Both the position numbers and the translations under genes were made by a program. This document shows positions 8,185-17,464 of a stretch of 64,000 nucleotides of DNA, piece after piece. The stretch spans positions 2,790,001 through 2,854,000 of the forward strand of contig CAJNDT010005913.1 in assembly GCA_905221615.1 (NCBI GenBank), read 5' to 3'. This DNA comes from Symbiodinium sp. CCMP2592. Lineage: Eukaryota > Sar > Dinophyceae > Suessiales > Symbiodiniaceae. The notes below the pieces were generated by a model. The model ran no database searches. It saw only the letters and a program-made list of their open reading frames with translations, and was not told the DNA's origin. Every line of letters starts with the position of its first letter. Positions within the stretch are counted from its first letter, which is position 1.

Positions 8185-10593
8185 TCAACCCGCCGCGAAC
8201 GCGGCAAGAAAAGCGGAGACATCCAGGAAATTCCATTGCCCGTCGTCGTTGAAATCTGCGATCGGATCTTGGACTCCAAACAAGCTCAGGAACTGGGAAA
8301 CATCGAGGAAGTTCAGACTGCCGTCGCCGTTGATATCCGCGGAGTTCCCGCTGCATCCCACAGCTTCGATCCGCAGATCATCCACGCCGGCTTCGACGAT
8401 CGATCCACTTCCAAGATCCGACGCGATGAATCGGACGCGGATCTGATCCGAATCCGGAGCCGGGAATCGTTTTTCGACCCAGATGCCGGCATTTTCAGTG
8501 ACTGTCTCGAGTGTGCTCCATGATCCACCATCGTTGGTTGAGATCTGGACAAGCATCGAGTCCTCGTTTGGGGATGCGCCAGTGTCGTTGGAGTACCAGC
8601 GCCAGTAAATGAGCTCAGTGCCATCAGGGAGTCCGCTCGCATCAAGCAGTGGGGAGGTCAGCGTGGTCGCGCCGCCGTCGATGTCATTGGCGCCGAGTGA
8701 TCCTCCAGAAGCACCATCGGTGATCCAGCAGAGCGTTCCCGATCCAGGCGTGTGATCATCCTCAGGCTGAGCAGCAGTGGACTGCGGATCAGCGCGTTCC
8801 CAAACGCCGGTGGTTGCGGTGTCGGATGCTTGTCCGACGATCCATCCAGTGCTCGATTCCATGTCGTCCTCAAACGCGATGGTGATCTCTTGCGAGAGCA
8901 CAGACAATGCTGAGGACGCGCCTCCAGCAGGAAACTCGACTGTGATCCCTGAGAGTGAGACCGCGCTGAAGTAGTACTCGATCATCTGTCCGCAAGGTGC
9001 GCCTGGGAGTAAGCCGCTGAACTGTGAAGAACCGATGCCCGTCATTGGTGATTGCGTGAAGGGTCCTGTGTTTCCTACGCGTGCGTACAACGAGACCATG
9101 CTCGGATCGACATCGCTGAGACTCGGCGCGGATGTCAATGTGACCGGGGTTGGTGTATTGGCATTGACGATTTCTAGTGTCTCATGCGAAAGCAAGATTT
9201 CTTGAGTCGTGCGCTGTGCAAAGAGTTTGGCGGCTTCCCAGTTTTCCTGAGCAGTGGGAAGAATCACATCAGGGGATGGATCGAAACCACCGAATCCGGC
9301 GCCGGCTTCGGGACGAAGCTCAACGGTAAAGCTCGGGACACCCGCGCCGTCGTAGAACCAATCGGAGCAGGTCCCCGCCGCGGCGTACAACTGCCATGAC
9401 TGGATCGGATCGTAGAACGCTCCGGAGTACGACTGGATCAGGTCCGACATGTCTCCAGAGAGGGACTGGAAGAATGAGCGATCGGGTTCTGGAGTGACCA
9501 GACCGAGTTCGTATCCCAATGGCCAGAGGATAAGCTGGGAGTAGGTGTGATAGTCGATGTGCGCGACGAGATCATCACCAAAGCTCAGCGCGAGATCTCT
9601 GAGCGCGGCGGTTTCAGGTTCAGAAAACGCCGCGGTGCCGTGGTAGATATCTGATGATGGGTCTGTGGATGTACCGTCTCCTCCAAACGCGACATCCCAG
9701 TTTCGATTGAGGTCCACGCCGTCGAACGAGCTTCCGGTGTTATCGCGTCGGTTCTTTCTCCAGAATCGTTCAGATGACCATGAGTACAGATAGCCGTCTG
9801 GATTCAGGACAGGGATGATGACAAAGCGGACATCACTGAGCAGTTGTGCAACCACGGGATCGCTGGATGCCTCATCGATGAGTTTGGATGCGATGTATGT
9901 GACGGTCATCGGACTGACCCACTCGCGTGCGTGCTGTCCACCGTTCCAGATGATGATTGGACGATCAACTCCCAAGTTCCCAGGCTCATCCGGTGCCGTG
10001 ATCGTGTACGCGAACATGTCGCGGGATTCGTAGGTGTCCCCGAAGTCCATCTTGGAGATCATGTCAGGATGAGCCGCGAGTTGGGTGTCCATGTACGCGT
10101 AGATGTCCGCGAGCTGTTTGTAGTTGGTGAACCAGCTCTCGTCATGTGTCGAGGCGCCGCGTTGGATCTGTCCCTGAGGTTTGAACGCACCGCTCTGATT
10201 GATGATGTCGAGCTGCTCTTGCTGGACGAGCGTTTCCCATCGGTTTTGGTTGTGTTTCTGGAGGTCAGCGATCTCGACGATCGGATTGACTCCGAGTTTG
10301 ACAAGCTCGTCGAACTGATCCGCGTTGATCTGCAGATCGACCTTCCCGAGTCCGGGGCGCTCTGACCACGATGAGACTGCGAGCTCGAGTGCTGCTGCGA
10401 GTTGGCTTTCTGAGGTGATCCGTGCCGAGACGACCATCTGCCCCTCATACGCCATCGGGATCGGATGTGTAAGCAGATCGATGCGCTCAACCTGCTGGTT
10501 CTGAGCGAGTGTGTGGGAGGGGATCATCGCGAGCGACGCGACGAGCAGAGCTGGGGATACACGGCAGAAAGTCGGGAGGTGCGGCATGGGCAT
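8185..10593 (-). CDS. Secreted M14 zinc carboxypeptidase with dockerin-like C-terminus
   Basis: An 802-residue precursor with a signal peptide ending SHTLAQ. The M14 domain (about residues 140-460) contains the zinc motif GGQHAREW (HxxE), a third ligand in HIDYHTYSQLILWPLGY and the catalytic Glu in FTVELRPE, so it should cleave C-terminal residues from peptides outside the cell. A beta-rich region with AFEDDMES, resembling a jelly-roll/P-like domain, follows. The last 55 residues are two dockerin-like calcium loops (INGDGSLNFLDVSQFL and FNDDGQWNFLDVSAFL). Unlike the other tagged proteins in this window it ends AAG without the final Cys-Pro: a TGA stands where the Cys codon would be. The start at 10593 has GGAG 5 nt upstream; the frame runs to 10704 without support. 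Confidence 0.9.
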   Translation of the reverse strand: MPMPHLPTFCRVSPALLVASLAMIPSHTLAQNQQVERIDLLTHPIPMAYEGQMVVSARITSESQLAAALELAVSSWSERPGLGKVDLQINADQFDELVKLGVNPIVEIADLQKHNQNRWETLVQQEQLDIINQSGAFKPQGQIQRGASTHDESWFTNYKQLADIYAYMDTQLAAHPDMISKMDFGDTYESRDMFAYTITAPDEPGNLGVDRPIIIWNGGQHAREWVSPMTVTYIASKLIDEASSDPVVAQLLSDVRFVIIPVLNPDGYLYSWSSERFWRKNRRDNTGSSFDGVDLNRNWDVAFGGDGTSTDPSSDIYHGTAAFSEPETAALRDLALSFGDDLVAHIDYHTYSQLILWPLGYELGLVTPEPDRSFFQSLSGDMSDLIQSYSGAFYDPIQSWQLYAAAGTCSDWFYDGAGVPSFTVELRPEAGAGFGGFDPSPDVILPTAQENWEAAKLFAQRTTQEILLSHETLEIVNANTPTPVTLTSAPSLSDVDPSMVSLYARVGNTGPFTQSPMTGIGSSQFSGLLPGAPCGQMIEYYFSAVSLSGITVEFPAGGASSALSVLSQEITIAFEDDMESSTGWIVGQASDTATTGVWERADPQSTAAQPEDDHTPGSGTLCWITDGASGGSLGANDIDGGATTLTSPLLDASGLPDGTELIYWRWYSNDTGASPNEDSMLVQISTNDGGSWSTLETVTENAGIWVEKRFPAPDSDQIRVRFIASDLGSGSIVEAGVDDLRIEAVGCSGNSADINGDGSLNFLDVSQFLSLFGVQDPIADFNDDGQWNFLDVSAFLAAFAAG

Positions 10594-10949
10594 CTCTTCT
10601 CCAGATTGGGTTGCTCTGGACTCCAGAATCGAGCACAGAGAGTGGTGTGGTCTTTGTCGGCGATCAATCGAGGTGAGTTCGTGGATGCCGAGCAAGAGTA
10701 CCAAGAGTGGTCAACAGCAACACGAGCGAGTGGACAGAAAGTCCGAGAACTGGTTGGATCGTGATCCAGCAAAGGCGTGCTCGTGTCTTCAAAGGTACGC
10801 AATCGAGAGGAGTTTGGTTGCCAAAGCGGATGTTCAGGGGAGTCAATGGTTGCGTTTTGAGTCCAAACTTGTCACAATCGGAGATCATCGACGCGGTTCT
10901 GGCGTCGTAAACGCGATCTGGATGATCCAGATCGAGCCGTGGAGCCGGA
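10594..10949. other. Divergent intergenic region
   Basis: A gap of 356 nt between the divergently transcribed M14 gene and the GCS2-like gene. Short open frames here have no Shine-Dalgarno site or recognisable product. The only clear structure is the palindrome at 10914-10934. Promoters for both flanking genes should lie here, but I could not pick them with confidence. Confidence 0.5.
10914..10934. promoter_or_regulatory. Perfect odd-length palindrome upstream of the GCS2-like gene
   Basis: The arms CGATCTGGAT and ATCCAGATCG are perfectly complementary around a single G. The centre is 26 nt before the ATG at 10950. It could be an operator for a dimeric repressor, or form a hairpin just before the GGAG ribosome site at 10941-10944. 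Confidence 0.5.
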
Positions 10950-12881
10950 ATGGGCATTCAAGAAATGGACCAAGCGAGTGGGGGACATGAGCATCGCGCT
11001 GCGATGCACGATGTCCTCAACGACCTGCGTGCGTTTGAGTACATGATCGAACACGGCATGTTCGAAACAGGCATCACCAGAATCGGCGCCGAGCAAGAGC
11101 TCGCGTTCGTCGATGATGCGATGCGTCCAGCGCCATTGGGTCCAGAGGTCATTGATCTTCTCCATGAACGCCGCGCGACCACAGAGATCGGTCGCTTCAA
11201 TATGGAGTTCAACTGCGATCCAAAGGTCTTCACAGGATCGGTCCTGCGAGATCTGCACAAAGAACTCGAAGAACTAATGACCAAGGCGCAGGATGTCTCG
11301 CAGAAGCTCGGCGCCATACCAATCCTCATCGGGATCGTCCCGACGCTGCAGCAGCAGCATCTGTCCAAGGACTACATCACTCCCAAGCCGAGGTATTACG
11401 CGCTCGATGAGCGGATCACCAAAGCGCGTGGTGGACGCTACGACATCCGAATCAAAGGGATCGACGAGATCAATTTTTCGCACGATTCGGTGATGCTTGA
11501 GGCGCTCAATACTTCGTTCCAGTTGCACTTTCAGGTGACTCCTGAGGACTTTGCGATCTCGTACAATGTCGCGCAAGCGGTGACGGCGCCGGTGATGGCA
11601 GCCGCCGCAAACTCCGCGGTCCTCTTTGGCAAACGACTCTGGCACGAGACTCGCATCGCGGTTTTCGAGCAGACCGTAGATACATCCGGACAGGACATCC
11701 CAACGCAGCGGGACATGCTCAAGCGTGTGCGATTCGGTGAATCGTGGGTCAAAGAATCCGTTGTTGAGTTGTTCAAAGCTGATATCGCACGATTCCGAAA
11801 CATGTTCCGTGCGGATGCAACGCAGGACTCGCTCGCGATGGTCCAGCGAGGTGAGATCCCCAAACTCTCGGCATTGCAAACATACAACAGCACACTCTAT
11901 CGCTGGAACCGTCAGTGCTATGGGATTACCGATGGCAAGCCTCACCTGCGTATCGAGAATCGTGTGTTACCTGCTGGACCAACGATTGTTGACGAGATTG
12001 CCAACGCCGCGTTCTGGTTTGGTTTGATGACTCGCATGCCGAAGCTGTATCCTGATTTGACAGAACGGCTGGCTTTTGCCGACGCGCAAGCGAACTTCGT
12101 CTCAGCAGCACGATCAGGATTGGACTACAAATCTCGCTGGATCGATGGACGCGTCATCCCGACGCGTGATCTCATCCTGGGAGAGCTGGTCCCGATCGCG
12201 ATTGAAGGGCTCCGCGAGGCACAGGTCGATCACCAGGACATCAACAAGTACATGGACATCATATCCGAGCGCACCGAAACGGGACGCAACGGCGCTCGCT
12301 GGATGATTGATTCGGTCGCGCACATCCATGAGAAAGGGACACGCGCTGAGCGATTGAGCACGCTGACTGCCGGCACAATCTCCAGGCAGCAGATCGGGAC
12401 GCCGGTGCATGAATGGAGCGTCGCGGAGATCCGTGAATGCGGCGAATGGAGACACCACTACACCACTGTGGGTCAGTACATGCAGACTGATCTCTTTACG
12501 GTTCGGCAGGACGAGCTGATTGATCTCGCGGCCTCGATTATGGATTGGGAGCAGATCCGCCACATCCCAGTCGAAGACGACGAACACAAACTGGTCGGAT
12601 TGGTCAGCTATCGAGCATTACTGCGTTTGGTCGCTGATCCTGTGAAGCGCAAGAGCGACTCGATCGCGGTCGAGGACATCATGGAGCGCAAGCCGGTCTC
12701 TGTCCAGCCGGAGACTCCGACGCTCGACGCGATTGCGTTGATGAAGCAGCATCGCGCCTCGTGTCTCCCAGTGGTCTTGGAGAACGGCAAGCTCGTGGGG
12801 ATCGTCACTGAGCACGATTACATGCGGATTGCAGGGAAGTTGCTCGAAGATCAGCTTCGCGGCGGCAATGATACAGAGTGA
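10950..12881 (+). CDS. GCS2-like carboxylate-amine ligase with C-terminal CBS pair
   Basis: A 643-residue protein. The first about 480 residues have the glutamate-cysteine ligase type 2 pattern: GAEQELAFVDD near the start (metal-binding Glu residues), TEIGRFNMEFNCDP, then HLRIENRVLPAGPTIVDEIANAAF, which in this superfamily forms the ATP/metal site. Proteins of this kind join glutamate to an amine or thiol using ATP. The last about 140 residues are two CBS domains (VGQYMQTDLFTVRQDELIDLAA and VEDIMERKPVSVQPETPTLDAIALM), which usually bind adenine nucleotides and regulate the attached enzyme. The ligase-CBS fusion is unusual for classical GshA. Gamma-glutamyltransferase lies two genes downstream. 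Product identity is not known. Confidence 0.82.
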   Translation: MGIQEMDQASGGHEHRAAMHDVLNDLRAFEYMIEHGMFETGITRIGAEQELAFVDDAMRPAPLGPEVIDLLHERRATTEIGRFNMEFNCDPKVFTGSVLRDLHKELEELMTKAQDVSQKLGAIPILIGIVPTLQQQHLSKDYITPKPRYYALDERITKARGGRYDIRIKGIDEINFSHDSVMLEALNTSFQLHFQVTPEDFAISYNVAQAVTAPVMAAAANSAVLFGKRLWHETRIAVFEQTVDTSGQDIPTQRDMLKRVRFGESWVKESVVELFKADIARFRNMFRADATQDSLAMVQRGEIPKLSALQTYNSTLYRWNRQCYGITDGKPHLRIENRVLPAGPTIVDEIANAAFWFGLMTRMPKLYPDLTERLAFADAQANFVSAARSGLDYKSRWIDGRVIPTRDLILGELVPIAIEGLREAQVDHQDINKYMDIISERTETGRNGARWMIDSVAHIHEKGTRAERLSTLTAGTISRQQIGTPVHEWSVAEIRECGEWRHHYTTVGQYMQTDLFTVRQDELIDLAASIMDWEQIRHIPVEDDEHKLVGLVSYRALLRLVADPVKRKSDSIAVEDIMERKPVSVQPETPTLDAIALMKQHRASCLPVVLENGKLVGIVTEHDYMRIAGKLLEDQLRGGNDTE

Positions 12882-12930
12882 GCCTTGAATTTTGAGTACT
12901 GGCTCAGTCCCGCGGAGTGTGTGCGTGCCG

Positions 12931-14235
12931 ATGACCGAAGTCCAAACAGAGCAATCAAGCCCAGCCGTTCAGCGATACCCAGAGCGGGAGATCGGTCGAG
13001 CGGGTGATGCGAGCTTGGGGACGACCCTTGTCGTGCTCGGCGGGGTTCATGGGAACGAGCGCGCGGGACTCATCGCGGGACAACGCGTGCTCGATCAACT
13101 CCACACCGATCGCTACGCACACATCAGTGGTCGCCTCATTGTGCTCGCCGGGAATCTCGCGGCATTGAATCACGAGGATCCCGAGACACGCTACATTGAT
13201 CATGATCTCAATCGTTTGTGCAAGCGCGAGCATTTTCGTGAACCCGCTTCAACAAGCGCTGAGCATGAGCAGATGTTTGAGTTGTTTGGATCACTCGAAT
13301 CGATCCATGCATCGTGCAAGCAGGCGGGTCAGCAGATGATCGTGCTCGATCTGCATACAACGAGTGCGCCTTCAAAGCCAGTAGTCGCGTTTGAGGATTC
13401 GCTGCCGGCGCGTGTGCACGCGATGCGTATGCCTTGTCCGAAGTATCTGGGGATCGAAGAAGAAACCAACGGCTTGGTGATCGATGCAGTCACGGCTCGG
13501 CTCGGATGCATCTCGTATCTCGTCGAGGGAGGGCAGCACGATGATCCCGCGTCGATCGATGTGCACGAAGCCGCGATCTGGATCGCGCTGGATACGGCGG
13601 GTGTTGTGGAACTCTCAAGACATCCAAAGGACCACTTCGGGTACATGCGATCGATGTCCCAGGATCGTGGTCATGTGGTGTACGATGTGCGCCATCGTGA
13701 ACCGATCACTAGCGAAGACTTCTCAATCTGTGCGGGGGTCGAGGTGGGGACTCCTGTACACGCTCGAAAGACGAAGATCGCGATGCAAGCTGGGAAACCT
13801 GTGTACTCCCCGATTCACGGGCGGATCTTTCTTCCAAACATGCAAACACATAAGCGGATCAATGATGATGGGTTCTTCATCGTCCGCAGGGTCAGCAGCG
13901 GTTGGGTCAATCTCTCAGCATGGCTCCGCAGTGTGGGGTGGGTCCACAAGCTGATTGGGATCATGCCGGGGGTGTATCACAGTGATGATTCTTCGCTGCT
14001 TGTGGATGCGGATCTCGCGTGCGTGCTCCGTAGGCAGGTGTTCCATCTGTTTGGGTATCGACTCGAGCGTCATGATGGAAGAGAGGGCGGCACAGGGATC
14101 ATGCGTGTCGTCAACGGCACGAAGGCATTTTTCAAAGCCCTGTTCCGAGGTCCCATACGAGGCAAGGACGGCAAGGGACCTGATCCGGAGGATCATCGCT
14201 TCTGGATCGTCCGAAGGCGCAAGCTCGATCGGTAA
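12931..14235 (+). CDS. AstE/AspA family zinc deacylase
   Basis: A 434-residue protein of the succinylglutamate desuccinylase/aspartoacylase family. The zinc site is visible as GGVHGNERAG (His and Glu) and, about 100 residues on, VLDLHTTS (third ligand His). Enzymes of this family hydrolyse N-acyl amino acids, and relatives cleave gamma-glutamyl or other amide bonds. The C-terminal 150 residues contain a beta-barrel-like segment around EVGTPVHARKTKIAMQAGKPVYSPIHGRIF and a basic tail. The start is uncertain: a TTG at 12892, 10 nt after the previous stop, extends the frame by 13 residues, but the ATG at 12931 is the first strong start. Position behind the GCS2-like gene suggests a shared pathway. 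Confidence 0.8.
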   Translation: MTEVQTEQSSPAVQRYPEREIGRAGDASLGTTLVVLGGVHGNERAGLIAGQRVLDQLHTDRYAHISGRLIVLAGNLAALNHEDPETRYIDHDLNRLCKREHFREPASTSAEHEQMFELFGSLESIHASCKQAGQQMIVLDLHTTSAPSKPVVAFEDSLPARVHAMRMPCPKYLGIEEETNGLVIDAVTARLGCISYLVEGGQHDDPASIDVHEAAIWIALDTAGVVELSRHPKDHFGYMRSMSQDRGHVVYDVRHREPITSEDFSICAGVEVGTPVHARKTKIAMQAGKPVYSPIHGRIFLPNMQTHKRINDDGFFIVRRVSSGWVNLSAWLRSVGWVHKLIGIMPGVYHSDDSSLLVDADLACVLRRQVFHLFGYRLERHDGREGGTGIMRVVNGTKAFFKALFRGPIRGKDGKGPDPEDHRFWIVRRRKLDR

Positions 14236-14263
14236 TTGGATCTGTGCCGCGTATAGTTGACAC

Positions 14264-16039
14264 ATGAATACAATCATCTTGCTTCGAGGCGCTCTTGTCC
14301 TAGTCTGTTTGCTCTGCAGCAGTGCGTGCGCCAGTGCTCCGGTTCGTGATGCGGACCTGTTCTTTGATACATTCGCGAAAGCCGCGGTTGCCGCGGATCA
14401 TCCGGATGCTTCTGCGGCTGGCGCTCAGATGCTCGCACAAGGCGGGAATGCGGTGGACGCCGCGGTCGCCGCTTCGTTCACACTCTCTGTGGTGCGTCCC
14501 TATTCGTGCGGGATCGGGGGTGGGGGGTTCATGGTCATTTACCTCCCCAACGATCCAACGCACGGGCGTGTGCTGACGACCATCAACTATCGCGAGACAT
14601 CTCCAGCGGACGCGGATCTGTACCGATCCGGACTTTCGATGAAGAACGGACGCTACGCGGTCGCTGTCCCTGGTACGGTTGCTGGATTGCTCCACGCATT
14701 GGAGGAGTACGGGACGCTCGATCGAGCAACGGTCTTACAACCAGCGATCGATGCGGCGATGGAGGGGTTCGTCGTTGATCAGCATTACATGAATGCTGCT
14801 CAGGGAATCATCGAGCGTTATTACAAGAACCCGGCGTTGCGAAACTCAGAGATGGGTATGCCTTGGAGCAAGTTCACGTTCTGGGGACAGGTAAAGCTCG
14901 GCGATCGGATCCGCAATCCAGAGCACGCGCGAGCATTGGAACTGATCGCACAAGACGGCTTGAAAGCATTCACTACAGGCGCGATCGGTCAAGCAATCGT
15001 GGACACGCTGACGGTTGAGCCGATCACCAAACGCACTCCGATCCCGATCACACTCGAGGATCTCGCGGGATACGAACCGATCGAGATGAATCCGATCGAG
15101 ACAGTGATCAACGGCAAGCGACTAATCGGGATGCCTCCCCCTTCCAGCGGGGGGGTCACGATGTTCGAAGCGTTGGAGATCATGGAAGCAATGGGGTACA
15201 ACTTCCAGAGCACTAAGCGGGATGCAGACAGCGTTGCGATGCTGATTGAATCACTCAAGCACGCGTTCGCGGATCGATCGCGTTACCTCGCGGATCCGAT
15301 GTTTGCTGAGGTCCCGATTGAACAGCTTCTTGATGAAGACAACATCCAAGATCTTGCGTCGAAGCTGAATCTGCATGGGCAAAGCCCAGACTTCTATGGT
15401 ACCAAACTCAACGATGATCTATCCGCGCCGATCGAAGAGGATGGCGGGACGAGCCATGTCAGTGTAATCGACCAGTTTGGTGGCGCGGTTGCGATGACCG
15501 AAACAATCAATCTCGAGTTTGGATCGCTAGTCGGAGTTGAGAAGTTCGGGTTCTGTCTCAACAACGAGATGGACGACTTTACCAATCCACGCAAAGTCGG
15601 CAAAGGCAACGCGTTCGGCTTGGTCCAATCCGAACGGAATATCCCTGAGAAGGGGAAGCGCCCGCTTTCAAGCATGTCACCTACGATTGTGCTCGATGAA
15701 GAGGGCAAAGTCTTCGCGATCGCCGGAGCGTCCGGTGGACCTCGGATCATCACAGGGACGATGCAAGTCCTGCTGAATGTGATGGGCGGAATGAACGCCG
15801 GTGAAGCGGTATCGCGTCCACGCTTACACAACCAATGGCTCCCAGATCAAACGCAGTTCGAGACGGGGTTCAACACTATTGTGCTCAATGTGTTCAAAAC
15901 TCCGTTGCGGGGGTATGGCCAGATCATCGGGAGTGAGGACGCGGTCGTGGGCAATGTCCAGATCATCGTGCGTGATGGTGAGGGCTGGCAAGCCGCGAGC
16001 GATCCACGCAAGGGTGGTCGTCCGAGCGGGATAGACTGA
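14264..16039 (+). CDS. ggt: Gamma-glutamyltransferase
   Basis: A 591-residue precursor with a signal sequence ending in a possible lipobox (SSACAS), so it acts outside the inner membrane. The gamma-glutamyltransferase pattern is clear: AADHPDASAAGAQMLAQGGNAVDAAVA near the N-terminus, PPSSGGVTMFEALEI before the processing site, Thr396 in DGGTSHVSVID as the N-terminal nucleophile created by self-cleavage, CLNNEMDDF and the oxyanion-side segment KRPLSSMSPTIV. These enzymes remove or transfer gamma-glutamyl groups from glutathione-like peptides. A TATAGT hexamer at 14252-14257 ends 6 nt before the ATG, which suggests an independent leaderless transcript as well as read-through from the genes before it. 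Confidence 0.93.
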   Translation: MNTIILLRGALVLVCLLCSSACASAPVRDADLFFDTFAKAAVAADHPDASAAGAQMLAQGGNAVDAAVAASFTLSVVRPYSCGIGGGGFMVIYLPNDPTHGRVLTTINYRETSPADADLYRSGLSMKNGRYAVAVPGTVAGLLHALEEYGTLDRATVLQPAIDAAMEGFVVDQHYMNAAQGIIERYYKNPALRNSEMGMPWSKFTFWGQVKLGDRIRNPEHARALELIAQDGLKAFTTGAIGQAIVDTLTVEPITKRTPIPITLEDLAGYEPIEMNPIETVINGKRLIGMPPPSSGGVTMFEALEIMEAMGYNFQSTKRDADSVAMLIESLKHAFADRSRYLADPMFAEVPIEQLLDEDNIQDLASKLNLHGQSPDFYGTKLNDDLSAPIEEDGGTSHVSVIDQFGGAVAMTETINLEFGSLVGVEKFGFCLNNEMDDFTNPRKVGKGNAFGLVQSERNIPEKGKRPLSSMSPTIVLDEEGKVFAIAGASGGPRIITGTMQVLLNVMGGMNAGEAVSRPRLHNQWLPDQTQFETGFNTIVLNVFKTPLRGYGQIIGSEDAVVGNVQIIVRDGEGWQAASDPRKGGRPSGID

Positions 16040-16044
16040 TCCCC

Positions 16045-17433
16045 ATGAGTACAGACCAGCAGCAGTTCCAAGAGGGCGCGACCAGAGCGCCGATCCGCGC
16101 CGCGGTAACGATCGGTGCGCACTTTATCGTCGATGTCTTCTCGTTCATCGGGATCGCGCTGCTCCCCATGCTCGCGGTGCTGCTGGAGATCCGTCCTGAG
16201 CAGAAGGCGCTCCTGCTGGCGCTGGGATCGGTGTGCTCCGGAGTCATCCAACCAGTCGTCGCGTGGGCGAGCGATCGCTACGACTCGCGTGCGTTCGGCA
16301 CGGCTGGGTTCGTGGTCGCGGTGTTGTGCATCGGGAATCTTGGGATGGCGCGGGACTTCACCGAGCTTGCGATCCTCTACAGCATCGGCGCGATGGGGGT
16401 CGGCGCATTCCATCCTCCCGCCGCCGCGACTGTTGGACAGCTCGGGGGCGCGAAGCGATCGAAGTATGTCGCGCTGTTCTTCCTCGCGGGCATGGTGGGG
16501 GGGATCGTGGGCAATGTGTTCACTCCGATGTATGTGGACTGGATGACTCCGGAGAAACTCGACACAGAGGCCTCGAAGCAGGGCTTGCTCGCGATCCGCT
16601 GGTTCATCCCCATCGGTCTGCTCGCGGCGACGTTCCTCGCGATCGCGATCCACAAAGCGGGGCACCGTCACCACGGCGCGCACGAGCATCAGGTCGGATG
16701 GGATGCGCACGAACGCCGACAGCGATGGATCGGGGTGTGGGTGCTGTACGCGAGCAATGTGCTCAGGTTCACGACCAACATGGCGCTCGTGTATCTGTTC
16801 ACCGAATGGGCATCCCGCTTCGTGCTCAGCAAGCACAACGCTCTTGAACTGACCGAACAACTCGGGATCGAAGCATCGCAGATCAACGGCACGCTCCAGG
16901 CGTCCATGCAGGTCGGGATGGGAGGCGGAGGCATCACGCTCGGATTCATCCTCGCGGCACGATTCGAGAAAGCGGTGTTCATCATCCTCCCGATGCTCGG
17001 CGCGATCAGCATCGCGATGATCCCGCAGCTCTCCGCAATGGATCCAAGCATCAGCCGATGGATGGTGATGGGCGCGGCGGTGTTGTCCGGGATCGGATTC
17101 GGAGCCGCGATCCCGGTGAGTCTTTCGCTCTCGCAGCGATTGCTTCCGCACCGAACCAGCTTGGTATCAGGATTAATGCTCGGCGGCGCGTGGATGCTCT
17201 CATTCCTCGGACCGATGGGGGCGGAGGTCGTGCAGAACGGTTTGAACGCCAAGCCCAATGTGCCGAGCTTTGTGATTGATCTGGTGAACCTGCTTCCAGA
17301 CTCATCCGCACAACGCGTGATGGATGGGTTTGGTCTCGATACCGCGTTCACAGTCACGGCGGTCTTGCTTTCGATCTCAGGGATCGTAGCAATTTTCTTG
17401 CCGCATGGTTTAATCGTTCGCAGCGCCGAGTAA
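16045..17433 (+). CDS. MFS transporter, fosmidomycin-resistance (Fsr)-like
   Basis: A 462-residue integral membrane protein with about twelve hydrophobic segments in two halves, separated by a charged loop with HRHHGAHEHQ near residue 210. The opening segment VTIGAHFIVDVFSFIGIALLPML and the region GIGAFHPPAAA-like (VGAFHPPAAATVGQLGG) match the Fsr-type branch of the major facilitator superfamily. Members export small anionic drugs or metabolites by proton antiport. The gene begins 5 nt after the ggt stop. Its natural substrate could be a product of the gamma-glutamyl genes in front of it, but this is inference. TAGACT ends 7 nt before the ATG. Confidence 0.85.
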   Translation: MSTDQQQFQEGATRAPIRAAVTIGAHFIVDVFSFIGIALLPMLAVLLEIRPEQKALLLALGSVCSGVIQPVVAWASDRYDSRAFGTAGFVVAVLCIGNLGMARDFTELAILYSIGAMGVGAFHPPAAATVGQLGGAKRSKYVALFFLAGMVGGIVGNVFTPMYVDWMTPEKLDTEASKQGLLAIRWFIPIGLLAATFLAIAIHKAGHRHHGAHEHQVGWDAHERRQRWIGVWVLYASNVLRFTTNMALVYLFTEWASRFVLSKHNALELTEQLGIEASQINGTLQASMQVGMGGGGITLGFILAARFEKAVFIILPMLGAISIAMIPQLSAMDPSISRWMVMGAAVLSGIGFGAAIPVSLSLSQRLLPHRTSLVSGLMLGGAWMLSFLGPMGAEVVQNGLNAKPNVPSFVIDLVNLLPDSSAQRVMDGFGLDTAFTVTAVLLSISGIVAIFLPHGLIVRSAE

Positions 17434-17464
17434 TCACTGATTCTGATCGTTGAACGCACATCGC

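Noticed and set aside
8015-8446. Plus-strand open frame across the G-rich region
   Set aside because: The translation is an antisense image of the M14 tail plus G-run-derived Gly/Trp sequence, with no ribosome site.
15847-17151. A 434-codon minus-strand open frame opposite ggt and the MFS gene
   Set aside because: The product is an Arg/His/Asp/Glu-rich string with no domain and mirrors the codon pattern of the plus-strand genes, which are clear family members. It is a G+C-driven antisense shadow.
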